In this document: positions 17,929 to 26,984 of the stretch, piece by piece
How the letters are laid out: the number at the start of each line of letters is the position of its first letter
How positions within the stretch are numbered: position 1 is the first letter of the stretch
NCBI RefSeq assembly: GCF_019891395.1
Contig: NZ_CP078143.1
Location: forward strand, 930,001-994,000
Direction of reading: 5' to 3'
DNA from: Nitratireductor kimnyeongensis
GTDB lineage: Bacteria > Pseudomonadota > Alphaproteobacteria > Rhizobiales > Rhizobiaceae
Length of the DNA: 64,000 nucleotides
Program-made: the position numbers and the translations under genes
Notes under the pieces: generated by a model
Database searches by the model: none
The model's input: only the letters and a program-made list of their open reading frames with translations
What the model was told of the DNA's origin: nothing

Positions 17929-17977
17929 GAGCATCGGAATGCCCGAAAGCGGAATTCCACTTTTCGGTTCGATGCTC
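17929..17977. repeat. Imperfect palindromic intergenic element
   Basis: GAGCATCG (17929-17936) pairs with CGATGCTC (17970-17977), and inside it CCGAAA (17943-17948) pairs with TTTCGG around a GGAATTCC core. This layout resembles the dispersed palindromic elements common between genes in Rhizobium and Mesorhizobium genomes. A related fragment, CTAGAGCGGTTCCGGAAAA, occurs near 23131. Just upstream a separate small hairpin, TGCGTCC/GGACGCA (17886-17903), follows the binding-protein stop and may end that transcript. Confidence 0.55.
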
Positions 17978-18047
17978 TAGCCACTTGGCGCCCGGCTTCC
18001 GAAACGTCTCCCTCGGGGTCGGGCGCATTTTCCAAGAAAAGAACATC

Positions 18048-19448
18048 ATGGATCCGTCATTCGCGTCCCTTGTGGACCTCTCGAAAGCGCTGAGCGAAGG
18101 CTCGCTCACCTCCACCACCATCACCAGTCATTATCTGGAGCGCATAGCCCGGCATGACACGGCTCTCGGCGCCTTTGTCCATGTGGACGCAGAGAAAGCA
18201 ATGGCCATGGCGGAGGGGCTCGACAGGCTGCGCGCGTCTGGTGTGGTCTACGGCCCCCTTCATGGCATACCCATCGCCGTGAAAGATCTCATCGACTGGC
18301 AGGATGAAATCTGTACGGTAGGCAGCAAGGCCTGGAAAGACCGGCGCTCCACCGGCGACGCCATCGTCATGCGCAGGCTGCTTGCCGCCGGCATGATCCC
18401 CATCGGGCGCACGGCCATGGTGGAATTCGCCTTCGGCGGCTGGGGCACCAATCCGCTTTGCGGCACGCCACGCAACCCGTGGGACATGAAGACACACCGT
18501 ATTCCCGGCGGTTCCTCCAGCGGCTCCGGTGTGGCGGTGGCGGCCGGTCTCGCGCCCGCCGCCCTTGGCAGCGATACGGGCGGGTCCGTGCGCATTCCCT
18601 CTGCCCTCAATGGCCTTGTCGGCCTGAAGCCGACCTTTGGGCGCATCAGCCTCAGGGGTTGTTTCCCGCTATCCGCTACGCTGGATTCCGTCGGACCGAT
18701 GACGCGCACAGTCGAGGATGCGGCTCTCCTGTTCGAAGCACTTTCCGGGGCCGAACCCGAGGATCCCGCTACCCGGCTTGCACCACCGCTCACCTCCGGT
18801 GCATGGCAGGAAATGCGCGCTCAAGGCATGCAGGTTGCCGTCATGCGCGAGGAGGATTTTCCGCTTGCGCTCGATGCCGAAAGCCAGGCCGCCTATGACC
18901 GCGCAAAGGAAGCGCTCGCCGGGCTCAGCGTCAAGCTCGTGCCGGCGGATCTGCCCTTCTCCTTCAATGACATGACCGAACGCAACGGGCGCATTATCGC
19001 GGCGGAATCCTATGCGGTTCACCGCGAATATATCCATGACGAAAACATCCCCATCGGACCTTATGTCCGACAGCGTGTGCTTGCGGGAGCGGCCATCAGC
19101 GCCAATGACTACATCGAAACGCTCGCAGATCATCGTCGCATGAAAGCGGCCTATGCCGAGTTCATGAAACCCTTCGACGCTCTGCTAACGCCGTCGCTTC
19201 CCTTCCCTGCCATCCCGGTAGCGGAAGTGGACGAGGCCACGGTGCCGCTTGCGGCCTATGGCCGGCCGGCAAACTACGTGGGTGCTTGCGGGCTCGCTCT
19301 TCCCGCGGGTTTCACCACAGGTGGTCTCCCGCTTTCGGTACAGATTATGGGACGCGCCTTCGGTGAGGAAAGATTGCTCGCGATGGGGGCAGCTCTCGAA
19401 AAGAGCATCTCAACCACGAACCGGCATCCCGACCTTTCGGCCGCCTAA
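18048..19448 (+). CDS. Amidase-signature family amidase
   Basis: A 466-residue cytoplasmic amidohydrolase. The Ser-Ser-Lys catalytic triad of the amidase signature family is visible: Lys79 in IPIAVKDLID, a serine in GGSSSGSGVAVAAG (156-158) and the nucleophile Ser180 in SDTGGSVRIPSAL. The family splits carboxamides to acid and ammonia or amine; GatA shares the fold but sits with GatB/C, which are absent here. The ATG at 18048 gives family length. It lies 27 nt before the N-acyl-D-amino-acid deacylase gene and downstream of the importer, pointing to catabolism of an imported amide. Confidence 0.9.
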   Translation: MDPSFASLVDLSKALSEGSLTSTTITSHYLERIARHDTALGAFVHVDAEKAMAMAEGLDRLRASGVVYGPLHGIPIAVKDLIDWQDEICTVGSKAWKDRRSTGDAIVMRRLLAAGMIPIGRTAMVEFAFGGWGTNPLCGTPRNPWDMKTHRIPGGSSSGSGVAVAAGLAPAALGSDTGGSVRIPSALNGLVGLKPTFGRISLRGCFPLSATLDSVGPMTRTVEDAALLFEALSGAEPEDPATRLAPPLTSGAWQEMRAQGMQVAVMREEDFPLALDAESQAAYDRAKEALAGLSVKLVPADLPFSFNDMTERNGRIIAAESYAVHREYIHDENIPIGPYVRQRVLAGAAISANDYIETLADHRRMKAAYAEFMKPFDALLTPSLPFPAIPVAEVDEATVPLAAYGRPANYVGACGLALPAGFTTGGLPLSVQIMGRAFGEERLLAMGAALEKSISTTNRHPDLSAA

Positions 19449-19475
19449 GCAACAACAATCGGCAAGGAGTTTCCG

Positions 19476-20924
19476 ATGACGCAATCCACATGCGACACGC
19501 TTTTGAAAAACGCCTTGCTGTTCGATGGCCTGGGGGGGCCACCGACCCGCGGCGGTGTGGCACTCTGCAATGGCCGCATCGCCGCGGTCGGTGACGTTTC
19601 CGGCTGGAGTGGCAGCCAAACCATTGACCTTGACGGTCTCAGCCTTGCCCCCGGGTTCATCGACGTTCACACGCATGACGATCTTGCAGTTCTGAACGAC
19701 AGCGCTATGGAGCCCAAGATCACACAAGGCGTGACCAGCGTGATCGTCGGCAATTGCGGCATCAGCCTCGCACCCTACGAGAAGCCGCAAGAATTGGTGC
19801 CGCCGCTCGGCCTTCTCGGCACAGCGGAAGACTACCGTTTCGGCTCCTTCGCCTCCTATCGCAGCGCAGTCGACGCGGCCAATGTCGCGGTCAACGTGGC
19901 GGCCCTCGCCGGTCATGGCACGCTGCGCGCCATGACCCTCGAAGACACAAGCAAACCTGCCTCGGAAGGCCAGATCGCCATCATGCGGGTGCTCTTGGAA
20001 GAGGCGCTAGAGGCCGGTGTTTTGGGATTGAGCACAGGTCTCGCCTATCCCGTTGCGCGGAACGCGCCGACCGACGAGGTGGTGGCACTCTCGCGAACCG
20101 TCGCAGCCTTTCCGGGCGCACTTTACGTCACCCATATGCGGGATGAGCGCGATGGGGTTGAGGAGGCCGTCGGAGAAACCATAGCGATTGGCCACGCCGC
20201 CGGCGTTCCGGTGGTCATTTCCCATCACAAATGCATCGGTCGCCAGAACTATGGCCGGTCAGTCAAGACGTTGGCGATGATCGACAAGGCGCTGCAACAG
20301 CAAGACATTGCAATGGATGTCTATCCGTATGAAGCCAGTTCCACAGTGCTCTTGCCGGAGATGACACGCCATGCGGAACGCATTCTGGTGATCGATTCCG
20401 GGTCCCATCCCGAATGCAACGGAATGGAGCTCTCCAAAGTCGCGGAGAAAATGGGCTGCGATCAGGAAGAGGCTGCCCGCAGGCTGGCACCCGCGCGCGG
20501 CATCTATTTCCAGATGTCGCCTGAAGACATCAACCGCATCATGCGGCACCCACGCACGATGATCGGTTCTGACGGCATTCCCGGCCCGCAAGCTCATCCA
20601 CGCCTTTGGGGCACATTCCCGCGTGTTCTTGGCCGGTATGTGCGCGAGGATGGTATCTTGCCGTTGGAAGAAGCGATCCGCAAAATGACGTCTCTGCCCG
20701 CCCAGGTTTTCGGCTTTGCCCGTCGCGGAAGGTTGCAGGAGGGATTTTACGCCGACCTTGTCGCTTTCGACGCCGACACCGTCCTCGATCTTGCAGATTA
20801 CGAGACGCCTGACCACGCTTCGGCCGGCATAGAGCATGTCTTTGTCAATGGAGTGGCGGTGCTTGCCAATGGCGCAGTGACCGGCGATCGCGGCGGTCGC
20901 TTCGTGGCGCGCGGTGAGACCTGA
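19476..20924 (+). CDS. N-acyl-D-amino-acid deacylase-like amidohydrolase
   Basis: A 482-residue metal-dependent amidohydrolase of the D-aminoacylase group. It has the entry sheet IDLDGLSLAPGFIDVHTHDD with the metal-binding HTH near residue 66, GVTSVIVGNCGISLAP near 87, and GSDGIPGPQAHPR near 365 for the last metal aspartate. Family members hydrolyse N-acyl-D-amino acids or related cyclic amides. AAGGAG lies about 7 nt upstream of the ATG. Paired with the amidase and the importer, it suggests a route that imports and breaks down N-acylated or D-amino acid compounds. Confidence 0.88.
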   Translation: MTQSTCDTLLKNALLFDGLGGPPTRGGVALCNGRIAAVGDVSGWSGSQTIDLDGLSLAPGFIDVHTHDDLAVLNDSAMEPKITQGVTSVIVGNCGISLAPYEKPQELVPPLGLLGTAEDYRFGSFASYRSAVDAANVAVNVAALAGHGTLRAMTLEDTSKPASEGQIAIMRVLLEEALEAGVLGLSTGLAYPVARNAPTDEVVALSRTVAAFPGALYVTHMRDERDGVEEAVGETIAIGHAAGVPVVISHHKCIGRQNYGRSVKTLAMIDKALQQQDIAMDVYPYEASSTVLLPEMTRHAERILVIDSGSHPECNGMELSKVAEKMGCDQEEAARRLAPARGIYFQMSPEDINRIMRHPRTMIGSDGIPGPQAHPRLWGTFPRVLGRYVREDGILPLEEAIRKMTSLPAQVFGFARRGRLQEGFYADLVAFDADTVLDLADYETPDHASAGIEHVFVNGVAVLANGAVTGDRGGRFVARGET

Positions 20925-20938
20925 ACTGCCCTACCTGT

Positions 20939-21832
20939 TCAGGTCTCACGATGAAGTTCCTGACAGGCCAGCTTCAGAATCTTGATGAACATCTCTTCTG
21001 CATTGGACACGGCACGATTTTCCGAGGTCAGCGCGGTGATGGTGAACTTCAGATCTGGCTCGAGCGCCCGCAGGCGCACACCTTTGGTAAAGCGTGCGGA
21101 AAACTCATCCACGATAGCACAGCCCACACCTTCACTCACACAAGCTGCTGCAACGGAATAGGTGTGGACGGATATGCGCGGTTCGTAGGGAACACCTTCC
21201 GCATCGAATGCAGACTTGAGAAAGGTGCCGACAGGGGATTCCTTCTCGAGCCCCACAAAATTCTGCATGTCAATTTCCCCAAGAGTAATGGGAGTTGACG
21301 TTGCCGGAACCGAAGAATCGTCAGTCTCCAGATAGGTGAGGCTCATCGTTCCCACGGGTATGGAATTGATGCCCGGCGTCTCCATGATGTTGAAGGCCAC
21401 GGCCAGATCGAGATCGAGCGCTCGCAGACGTCTGACCAAGACATCATAATGGTGTGTGAAGAGCTCGACCTTGAAACCCTCCCAATGCTTGGGCAGATGC
21501 GAAACGACCCGGGGGGCAAGCCCAACGCCCAGACTGGGCAGAAACCCGACGCGCAACACATCGTCGGGATTGCGTCCCAGATTGCGCGCGAGGGTGCGAA
21601 ACCGCTCCAGTGCACCATGCACGTCCACGGCTTCGGAAAATAGCAATTCTGCCTCTCGGGTCGGTACGAGGCGCTGCTTCACCCGGTCGAACAATTTGAA
21701 GCCGAGGAGCGATTCGGCATGTTTTAAAGTGCGGCTCAATGCCGGCTGCGAAACGTTGAGGCGCTCTGCTGCCGCGTTGATGGATCCGGCCAGACGAATG
21801 GCGTGAAAAACTTCTATATGTCGAAGATTCAT
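20939..21832 (-). CDS. LysR-family transcriptional regulator
   Basis: A 297-residue LysR-type regulator. The N-terminal winged helix-turn-helix (about 1-60) includes GSINAAAERLNVSQPALSRT, and a two-lobed effector domain occupies about 90-295. It faces the deacylase gene tail-to-tail and diverges from the GNAT gene at 22023. LysR proteins most often control the divergent gene, which here would be the uncharacterised biosynthetic operon. The amidase/importer operon is the alternative target. Confidence 0.92.
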   Translation of the reverse strand: MNLRHIEVFHAIRLAGSINAAAERLNVSQPALSRTLKHAESLLGFKLFDRVKQRLVPTREAELLFSEAVDVHGALERFRTLARNLGRNPDDVLRVGFLPSLGVGLAPRVVSHLPKHWEGFKVELFTHHYDVLVRRLRALDLDLAVAFNIMETPGINSIPVGTMSLTYLETDDSSVPATSTPITLGEIDMQNFVGLEKESPVGTFLKSAFDAEGVPYEPRISVHTYSVAAACVSEGVGCAIVDEFSARFTKGVRLRALEPDLKFTITALTSENRAVSNAEEMFIKILKLACQELHRET

Positions 21833-21902
21833 TAAGCCCGGTAATGCTGTTCGTGTTCCCGTTTGCAGTCTTCTGGCTGCCTTGCCTGGGATGATACACG
21901 CT

Positions 21903-21917
21903 CAATGCATCGCATTG
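21903..21917. promoter_or_regulatory. Candidate LysR-type operator
   Basis: CAATGC (21903-21908) and GCATTG (21912-21917) form a perfect dyad with a 3-bp centre, 71 bp upstream of the LysR start in the 190-bp divergent gap. The size and dyad shape fit a LysR binding site; assignment is by position only. Confidence 0.45.
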
Positions 21918-22022
21918 CACAAAAACTTTCTGTCACAAAAGACTTCGTAAACAACTTTAGGTCACAGACTGTGTCCCAACTGCAAATTGTTCAACCGGGG
22001 CGCGAAGTGCCGTGTTTTTTCC

Positions 22023-23132
22023 ATGAGTGATATTCGCCCATTGGAACAGGACGACATTCCTGCGGTGGCTGAGATGCTTCAGCGGATATTGCGCAAGAGG
22101 CGCGCCCCCGCTCCGCAGGGTATGCGCGACTATCTTCGAGAGCTGTTTCTCGATCCCCCCTGCCGGGAGGACGACATCCGCTCACTGGTTCATCTGCGCG
22201 AAGACGGAACGGTCAACGGTTTCATGGGCGTTCTGCCCATGCGGTTCACATTCCGGGGGGAGACACTCAGAAGCGCTATTGGCGGCAGCTTCATGGTCGA
22301 CCGACACGAAGACGATCCCTACGCCGGTGCACGCCTTCTACGGGCCTTCCAGTCGGGTCCACAGGATCTTTCTCTCACGGAAACCGCCAATGATGTGTCG
22401 ACCAGCATGTGGCGCAAGCTGCGCGGAACCATCCTGACCGAATACAGTCTGGAATGGCTGCGCATTTTGCGCCCGGCCGGCTTCATGGCCGCCATTGCGG
22501 CACACGCATTTGCTCCGGCCGCTCTTGTACAACCATTTGCTCGCCCATTGGACGCCCTGTTGCGTCGCAGAGGCTCTCCACCGCAGTGGACACATGTGGC
22601 CGATGGCGAGTTTGCGCAAAAGGCGCTCGTGAGCGAAGACACCGATATCGCGGAGACAATGACGCTGATCCGGTCGTTTGCCTCCACCTTCGCCCTTCAT
22701 CCCGAGTGGTCCCACACCGAGTTGGAACGGATGGTGGTTGAAGCACAACGCAAAGCCAATTACGGCGCAATGGTGCGCCGCAAGGTTATTGCCCGTGGCG
22801 GCAAGACCGTTGGCTTCTTCGTGTATTATGGAAACAGAGGCGGGATAGGGCGCGTCATCCAGATCCTTTCACTGCCGGGCCACGAAGGCTCCGTGCTCGA
22901 CACGATGCTCGACGATGCCACTGCACGCGGCCTGGTCGCCCTGCGCGGGCGAGGCCAACCTGCTCTCGTAAACGCCATGCTTGGCAAACGCTTCGCGTTT
23001 GTTCATGCGTCCTCCAGCATCGTTCATGCAAAGGACAAAGCGCTTCTGGAGCCGTTTACTGCCGGACAAGCCTTTCTCAACGGCTTTGCGGGAGAATCCT
23101 GGACCCGGCTCCTTGGGGACCGTTTCGACTAG
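22023..23132 (+). CDS. GNAT-like acyltransferase of a biosynthetic operon
   Basis: A 369-residue soluble protein. The N-terminal third (about 1-110) resembles a GNAT fold: it opens with IRPLEQDDIPAVAEML and has a beta-strand segment VNGFMGVLPMRFTF followed by GGSFMVDRHEDDPYAG. The C-terminal part (about 225-360) could be a second GNAT-like half. The clear acetyl-CoA loop Q/RxxGxG/A is not obvious, so the donor may be acyl-ACP rather than acetyl-CoA. It is the first gene of a five-gene operon with an amidotransferase, an acyl carrier protein, an acyl ligase and an NAD-synthetase-like protein. I infer transfer of an acyl group onto an amine; the substrate is unknown. Confidence 0.65.
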   Translation: MSDIRPLEQDDIPAVAEMLQRILRKRRAPAPQGMRDYLRELFLDPPCREDDIRSLVHLREDGTVNGFMGVLPMRFTFRGETLRSAIGGSFMVDRHEDDPYAGARLLRAFQSGPQDLSLTETANDVSTSMWRKLRGTILTEYSLEWLRILRPAGFMAAIAAHAFAPAALVQPFARPLDALLRRRGSPPQWTHVADGEFAQKALVSEDTDIAETMTLIRSFASTFALHPEWSHTELERMVVEAQRKANYGAMVRRKVIARGGKTVGFFVYYGNRGGIGRVIQILSLPGHEGSVLDTMLDDATARGLVALRGRGQPALVNAMLGKRFAFVHASSSIVHAKDKALLEPFTAGQAFLNGFAGESWTRLLGDRFD

Positions 23133-23165
23133 AGCGGTTCCGGAAAAACGAATACCGGGCGATTG
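23131..23165. repeat. Fragment of a rhizobial-type intergenic palindrome
   Basis: The start of the gap between the GNAT and AsnB genes reads CTAGAGCGGTTCCGGAAAA followed by ACGAATACC, which looks like one arm of the palindromic element at 17929-17977. Only half is present. It may be a decayed copy. Confidence 0.35.
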
Positions 23166-23188
23166 GGCCCGCTGGGATAACAGAACAG

Positions 23189-25135
23189 ATGTGCGGAATC
23201 GCAGGATACTACGGTGCGGGCCTTCATCCTCGGGAAGCCGGAACGCTCCTCACGGCCATGTCGGCTGCGATTGCGCATCGCGGCCCCGATGAAGCGGGCA
23301 TTCATGTCGATGGCGATGTGGGTTTGGCTCATCGTCGACTCGCAATCATCGGGCTGGCCGACGGGCAACAGCCCATGGCGACCGCCGACGGACGATTGTG
23401 CATTACCTACAATGGCGAGGTCTTCAATTACCTCGAACTGCGACAGGATTTGGAAAGTCGCGGGCACCGCTTTCGCACCGAAAGCGACACCGAGGTTATT
23501 CTTCATCTATATCGCGATCTCGGACCCGATTGCGTGGAAAAGCTGAACGGCGATTTCGCTTTTGCGATACATGACACCCACAATGAGCGGCTTTTTCTCG
23601 CGCGCGATCGCATGGGTGTACGTCCGCTGTTTTACACATGGCATCGCGGACGCTTCTACTTCGCGTCAGAAATCAAGGCACTCTTGACCGTTCCCGGTAT
23701 CGATGCGCGGCTCGACCCCCTCGCGCTCGACCAGATTTTTACACTTTGGGCCCCCATTCCGCCACGCACCGCATTCCAGGGAATTTGCGAACTTCCCCCC
23801 GCGCACCGGATGACCGTGGATAATGGCACAGCGCAGATTCAACGCTACTGGGATCTGGATTTCTCCGATATCCATCACGACCATTCCGAAGACCGGATGA
23901 AAGAAGAAACACGCGCGCTTTTGGAAGACGCCACGCGCATCCGTTTGCGCGCCGATGTGCAAGTTGGGACATATCTTTCAGGTGGTCTCGATTCATCCAT
24001 CATCGCCGCGCTCGCCAAACGCATGGCGCCGGCCGGTCTATCAAGCTTCGCCGTGACCTTCGCCGACCCCGCGTTCGATGAGAGTGGTTTCCAGAATGAG
24101 ATGGTGGATGCCCTTGGCACCATTCACCACACGGTGGACTGCGACGCAGATGAAATCGCCACCGTGTTTCCGCAAGTCATCCGGCACACCGAGTTGCCGA
24201 TCTTGCGAACCGGCCCCGCACCCCTCTACCAACTCTCCTCGCTTGTGCGATCAAAGGGCATCAAGGCAGTTCTTTCCGGCGAAGGCGCCGACGAGGTCTT
24301 TGCTGGATATGACATTTTCAAGGAAGCGTGCATCCGCCGTTTCTGTGCAGGGCAGCCCCGCTCGCAGCTGCGCCCGCATCTGTTTCGCCGCATCTACCCT
24401 TATCTCGCCAACCTGAAGCGCCAGACGCCCGACTATCTGGCAGCCTATTTCGGCATCACCACGGATCACCTTGACGATCCACTCTATTCGCATCGGCCAC
24501 GCCTGCGGAGCACTGCGGGTGCCAAGCTGTTCTTCTCAAAAGCCATAAAGAAGGAGCTGGGCGACTACAGCGCGGCCGATGATCTTGTGTCCTCGCTGCC
24601 GGAAGCCTTTCATGGATGGCATCCACTGCATCAGGCGCAATATCTGGAGACCCGCTTCCTGTTGCCCGGCTACATTCTTTCCTCCCAGGGCGACCGCATG
24701 GCCATGGCGCATGGGATCGAAACGCGATTTCCCTTTCTCGACCATCGGCTGGTGGAACAGGCCGCCCGCGTCCCCGCGAACACCAAGCTGAGGGGGCTTC
24801 GCGAGAAGCACCTCTTGCGCGAGGCAATGCGTGCCTCGTTGCCCGAACGGATCGCCGAGAGGCCGAAACAACCCTACCGTGCCCCGGAGGCCAATGCCTT
24901 CACGGCAAACACACACGATTGCGTGGAAGCCGCATTCGGAAAAACGTCACTGGAAGAAACCGGCGTCTTTGACGTTGAAAAATCGGCGAGATTGTATAAA
25001 AAAAGCCGGCTAAGTAATTTCACCGGTTTTCGCGATAACGCCGCTTTTGTCGGCATCCTGTCAACGCAGATTTGGTCCCAGCAATTCGCCAGGCAGTTTC
25101 GCAGAACGGACGAGACCCTGGCGGTTCGTGTCTGA
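23189..25135 (+). CDS. Asparagine-synthetase-type amidotransferase (AsnB family)
   Basis: A 648-residue glutamine-hydrolysing amidotransferase. The N-terminal class II glutaminase keeps catalytic Cys2 (MCGIAGYYG) plus LAHRRLAIIGL and YNGEVFNY. The C-terminal synthetase domain keeps the ATP-pyrophosphatase loop SGGLDSSIIAAL near residue 264 and SGEGADEVFAGYDIF near 365. Both active sites look intact. AsnB homologues in secondary-metabolite and polysaccharide loci amidate carboxylates other than aspartate. Here an ACP gene follows 17 nt later, and a dedicated substrate is more likely than housekeeping asparagine synthesis. Confidence 0.9.
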   Translation: MCGIAGYYGAGLHPREAGTLLTAMSAAIAHRGPDEAGIHVDGDVGLAHRRLAIIGLADGQQPMATADGRLCITYNGEVFNYLELRQDLESRGHRFRTESDTEVILHLYRDLGPDCVEKLNGDFAFAIHDTHNERLFLARDRMGVRPLFYTWHRGRFYFASEIKALLTVPGIDARLDPLALDQIFTLWAPIPPRTAFQGICELPPAHRMTVDNGTAQIQRYWDLDFSDIHHDHSEDRMKEETRALLEDATRIRLRADVQVGTYLSGGLDSSIIAALAKRMAPAGLSSFAVTFADPAFDESGFQNEMVDALGTIHHTVDCDADEIATVFPQVIRHTELPILRTGPAPLYQLSSLVRSKGIKAVLSGEGADEVFAGYDIFKEACIRRFCAGQPRSQLRPHLFRRIYPYLANLKRQTPDYLAAYFGITTDHLDDPLYSHRPRLRSTAGAKLFFSKAIKKELGDYSAADDLVSSLPEAFHGWHPLHQAQYLETRFLLPGYILSSQGDRMAMAHGIETRFPFLDHRLVEQAARVPANTKLRGLREKHLLREAMRASLPERIAERPKQPYRAPEANAFTANTHDCVEAAFGKTSLEETGVFDVEKSARLYKKSRLSNFTGFRDNAAFVGILSTQIWSQQFARQFRRTDETLAVRV

Positions 25136-25152
25136 CCGTGAAAGGAAGCACC

Positions 25153-25425
25153 ATGCCCCAGCAGATCAATGCCGAAATACGCGCATTCATCGTTGAGAAC
25201 TTTCTCTTTGGCGACGAGAGCGAGGCACCTGCCGACGATGCGTCGCTTATCGAGAGCGACATTGTCGATTCCACCGGCATTCTGGAGATGGTGTCCTTTC
25301 TGGAAGAGCATTTTTCGGTTGAAGTGGCGGATCCGGAAATCGTGCCAGAGAACTTCGACACGATTGCCCGCTTAACGGCCTTCGTCGCCGGCAAGAACAA
25401 GGCAAAAGCAGCCGCAGGCACCTAG
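25153..25425 (+). CDS. Free-standing acyl carrier protein
   Basis: A 90-residue acidic, helical carrier protein. The phosphopantetheine serine is Ser40 in ESDIVDSTGILEMV, matching the DSxxxxE pattern of carrier proteins. The strong site AAAGGAAG 5 nt before 25153 marks the start. It lies between the AsnB and acyl-ligase genes with 17-nt gaps, so it most likely carries the acyl group activated by that ligase. It is not the fatty-acid ACP, which would sit in the fab cluster. Confidence 0.9.
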   Translation: MPQQINAEIRAFIVENFLFGDESEAPADDASLIESDIVDSTGILEMVSFLEEHFSVEVADPEIVPENFDTIARLTAFVAGKNKAKAAAGT

Positions 25426-25442
25426 GGTGAGGAGACAATCCC

Positions 25443-26984
25443 ATGCGTGTTGAGGCATTCCTGCGGAAACGGGCAGCCATTGCCCCTTCGTCAACAGCCC
25501 TGATTGCCGGATCTGAGAGGTTAAGCTTCGCGGACCTTGATCAGCTGTCCGAGCGCATGGCAGGCACCTTAAGCCTCCAGGGAGTAAAATCCGGCGACCG
25601 GGTCGTCCTTTTCATGGACAGTGTGGCTGAAATGGCCATCGCCATCTTTGCGGGGTTGAAAGCAGGCGCAGTTGTCGTTCCTGTCAATCCCGGCGTGAGG
25701 GCAGAGGGCCTCGCCCACGTTTTAAGGCACTGCCTGCCCAAAGCCCTGGTATACGACGCCAGGCACATCAAGCTCTGTGATGAGGCGACTGTGGCAGCGA
25801 GCCACAAACCCCTTTCCATCATAGCGCGGTCAGGCACTCTGGCTCCGCACGACGCCGTTGCGTTCGAGGCTTGCCTCGAGACGAAGGCGCCATTACCCGC
25901 CGGTCAAAAAAATGACCGCGATCTCGCCTTTCTGATCTATACCTCCGGCTCATCCGGCATGCCCAAAGGCGTGATGATGAGCCACGGAAATGTCGACGCG
26001 GCATCAGCAATGATCGCCAGCTATCTGGGCAATGACGATCATGATGTGGTGCTTTCGGCACTACCGCTTTCTTTCACCTACGGGCTCTATCAACTCCTCG
26101 TCGCAATACGCAGTGGCGCAACGCTCGTTCTGGAGAAAAACTTCGCCTATCCTCATGCAATCCTTGAAAAGGCGTGTGACGAGGGTGTCACCGGTTTTCC
26201 TCTGGTGCCCACCATGGCGGCTATGCTTGCCACGCTCAAGAACCTGAGCCACGAACGTCTCCCGCCACTGCGTTACATGACCAATGCTGCGGCGCATCTG
26301 CCCCCCGCCCATATCGAGGCACTACGCGCTCTCTTCCCCGCTGCGCGTCTTTACTCCATGTACGGGCTCACCGAATGCGCGAGAGCGACGTTCCTTGCCC
26401 CGGAGGAGCTAGAACGACGCCCCACATCCGTCGGCAAGGCTCTCCCGGGCACAGAGGCCCTTGTCGTGGATGAAAACGGAAATGAGGCCGCGCCGAACAT
26501 TCCCGGCGAACTGATCATCCGCGGCCCCCATGTCATGCAGGGTTATTGGGATGACCCAGTGGAAACGGCCCGCGTCCTGCGTTCTGGTCCCGATGGCAGA
26601 GGCAAATTCCTTCACACCGGCGATCTGTTCAAACGCGACACGGAGGGGTTCCTCTACTTCATTGGCCGCCGCGACGAAGTGGTGAAAGTCCGTGGTGAAA
26701 AAGTCTCACCCAGGCAGGTGGACGCGGTGCTTTCCGCCTGCCCCGGAGTGCACGAGGCCGTCGCCTTCACCACGCCTGACCCGATCGCCGGCAACCGGCT
26801 CGACGCTCTCGTGGTACCCGCGTCACCGGAGCTGACTGAGCAAGTGCTCGCCCGCTTCTGCAAGCAACGATTACCGGACCCGATGGTGCCTAAATCATTC
26901 ATTTTTCGGACGGAATTACCAAAGACGCCGAACGGAAAGATCAGCCGCCGCCTTGCCGCCATGGAGGCCACGAGAATCGTATGA
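25443..26984 (+). CDS. AMP-forming acyl-CoA/acyl-ACP ligase
   Basis: A 513-residue member of the ANL adenylating family. Core motifs are the P-loop IYTSGSSGMPKGVMMSH near 163, YSMYGLTECARATF near 303, TGDLFKRDTEGFLYFIGRRD near 395-415, and the catalytic lysine Lys499 in PKTPNGKISRR. It is short of a condensation or carrier domain, so it works as a stand-alone ligase and probably loads the ACP encoded just before it. Related ligases sit beside AsnB-like and ACP genes in exosortase-associated polysaccharide loci. The last 4 nt overlap the next gene. Confidence 0.88.
   Translation: MRVEAFLRKRAAIAPSSTALIAGSERLSFADLDQLSERMAGTLSLQGVKSGDRVVLFMDSVAEMAIAIFAGLKAGAVVVPVNPGVRAEGLAHVLRHCLPKALVYDARHIKLCDEATVAASHKPLSIIARSGTLAPHDAVAFEACLETKAPLPAGQKNDRDLAFLIYTSGSSGMPKGVMMSHGNVDAASAMIASYLGNDDHDVVLSALPLSFTYGLYQLLVAIRSGATLVLEKNFAYPHAILEKACDEGVTGFPLVPTMAAMLATLKNLSHERLPPLRYMTNAAAHLPPAHIEALRALFPAARLYSMYGLTECARATFLAPEELERRPTSVGKALPGTEALVVDENGNEAAPNIPGELIIRGPHVMQGYWDDPVETARVLRSGPDGRGKFLHTGDLFKRDTEGFLYFIGRRDEVVKVRGEKVSPRQVDAVLSACPGVHEAVAFTTPDPIAGNRLDALVVPASPELTEQVLARFCKQRLPDPMVPKSFIFRTELPKTPNGKISRRLAAMEATRIV

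Noticed and set aside
19532..19538. Seven-G tract near the start of the N-acyl-D-amino-acid deacylase
   Set aside because: The frame is intact across it and the length is normal; no evidence of a frameshift.
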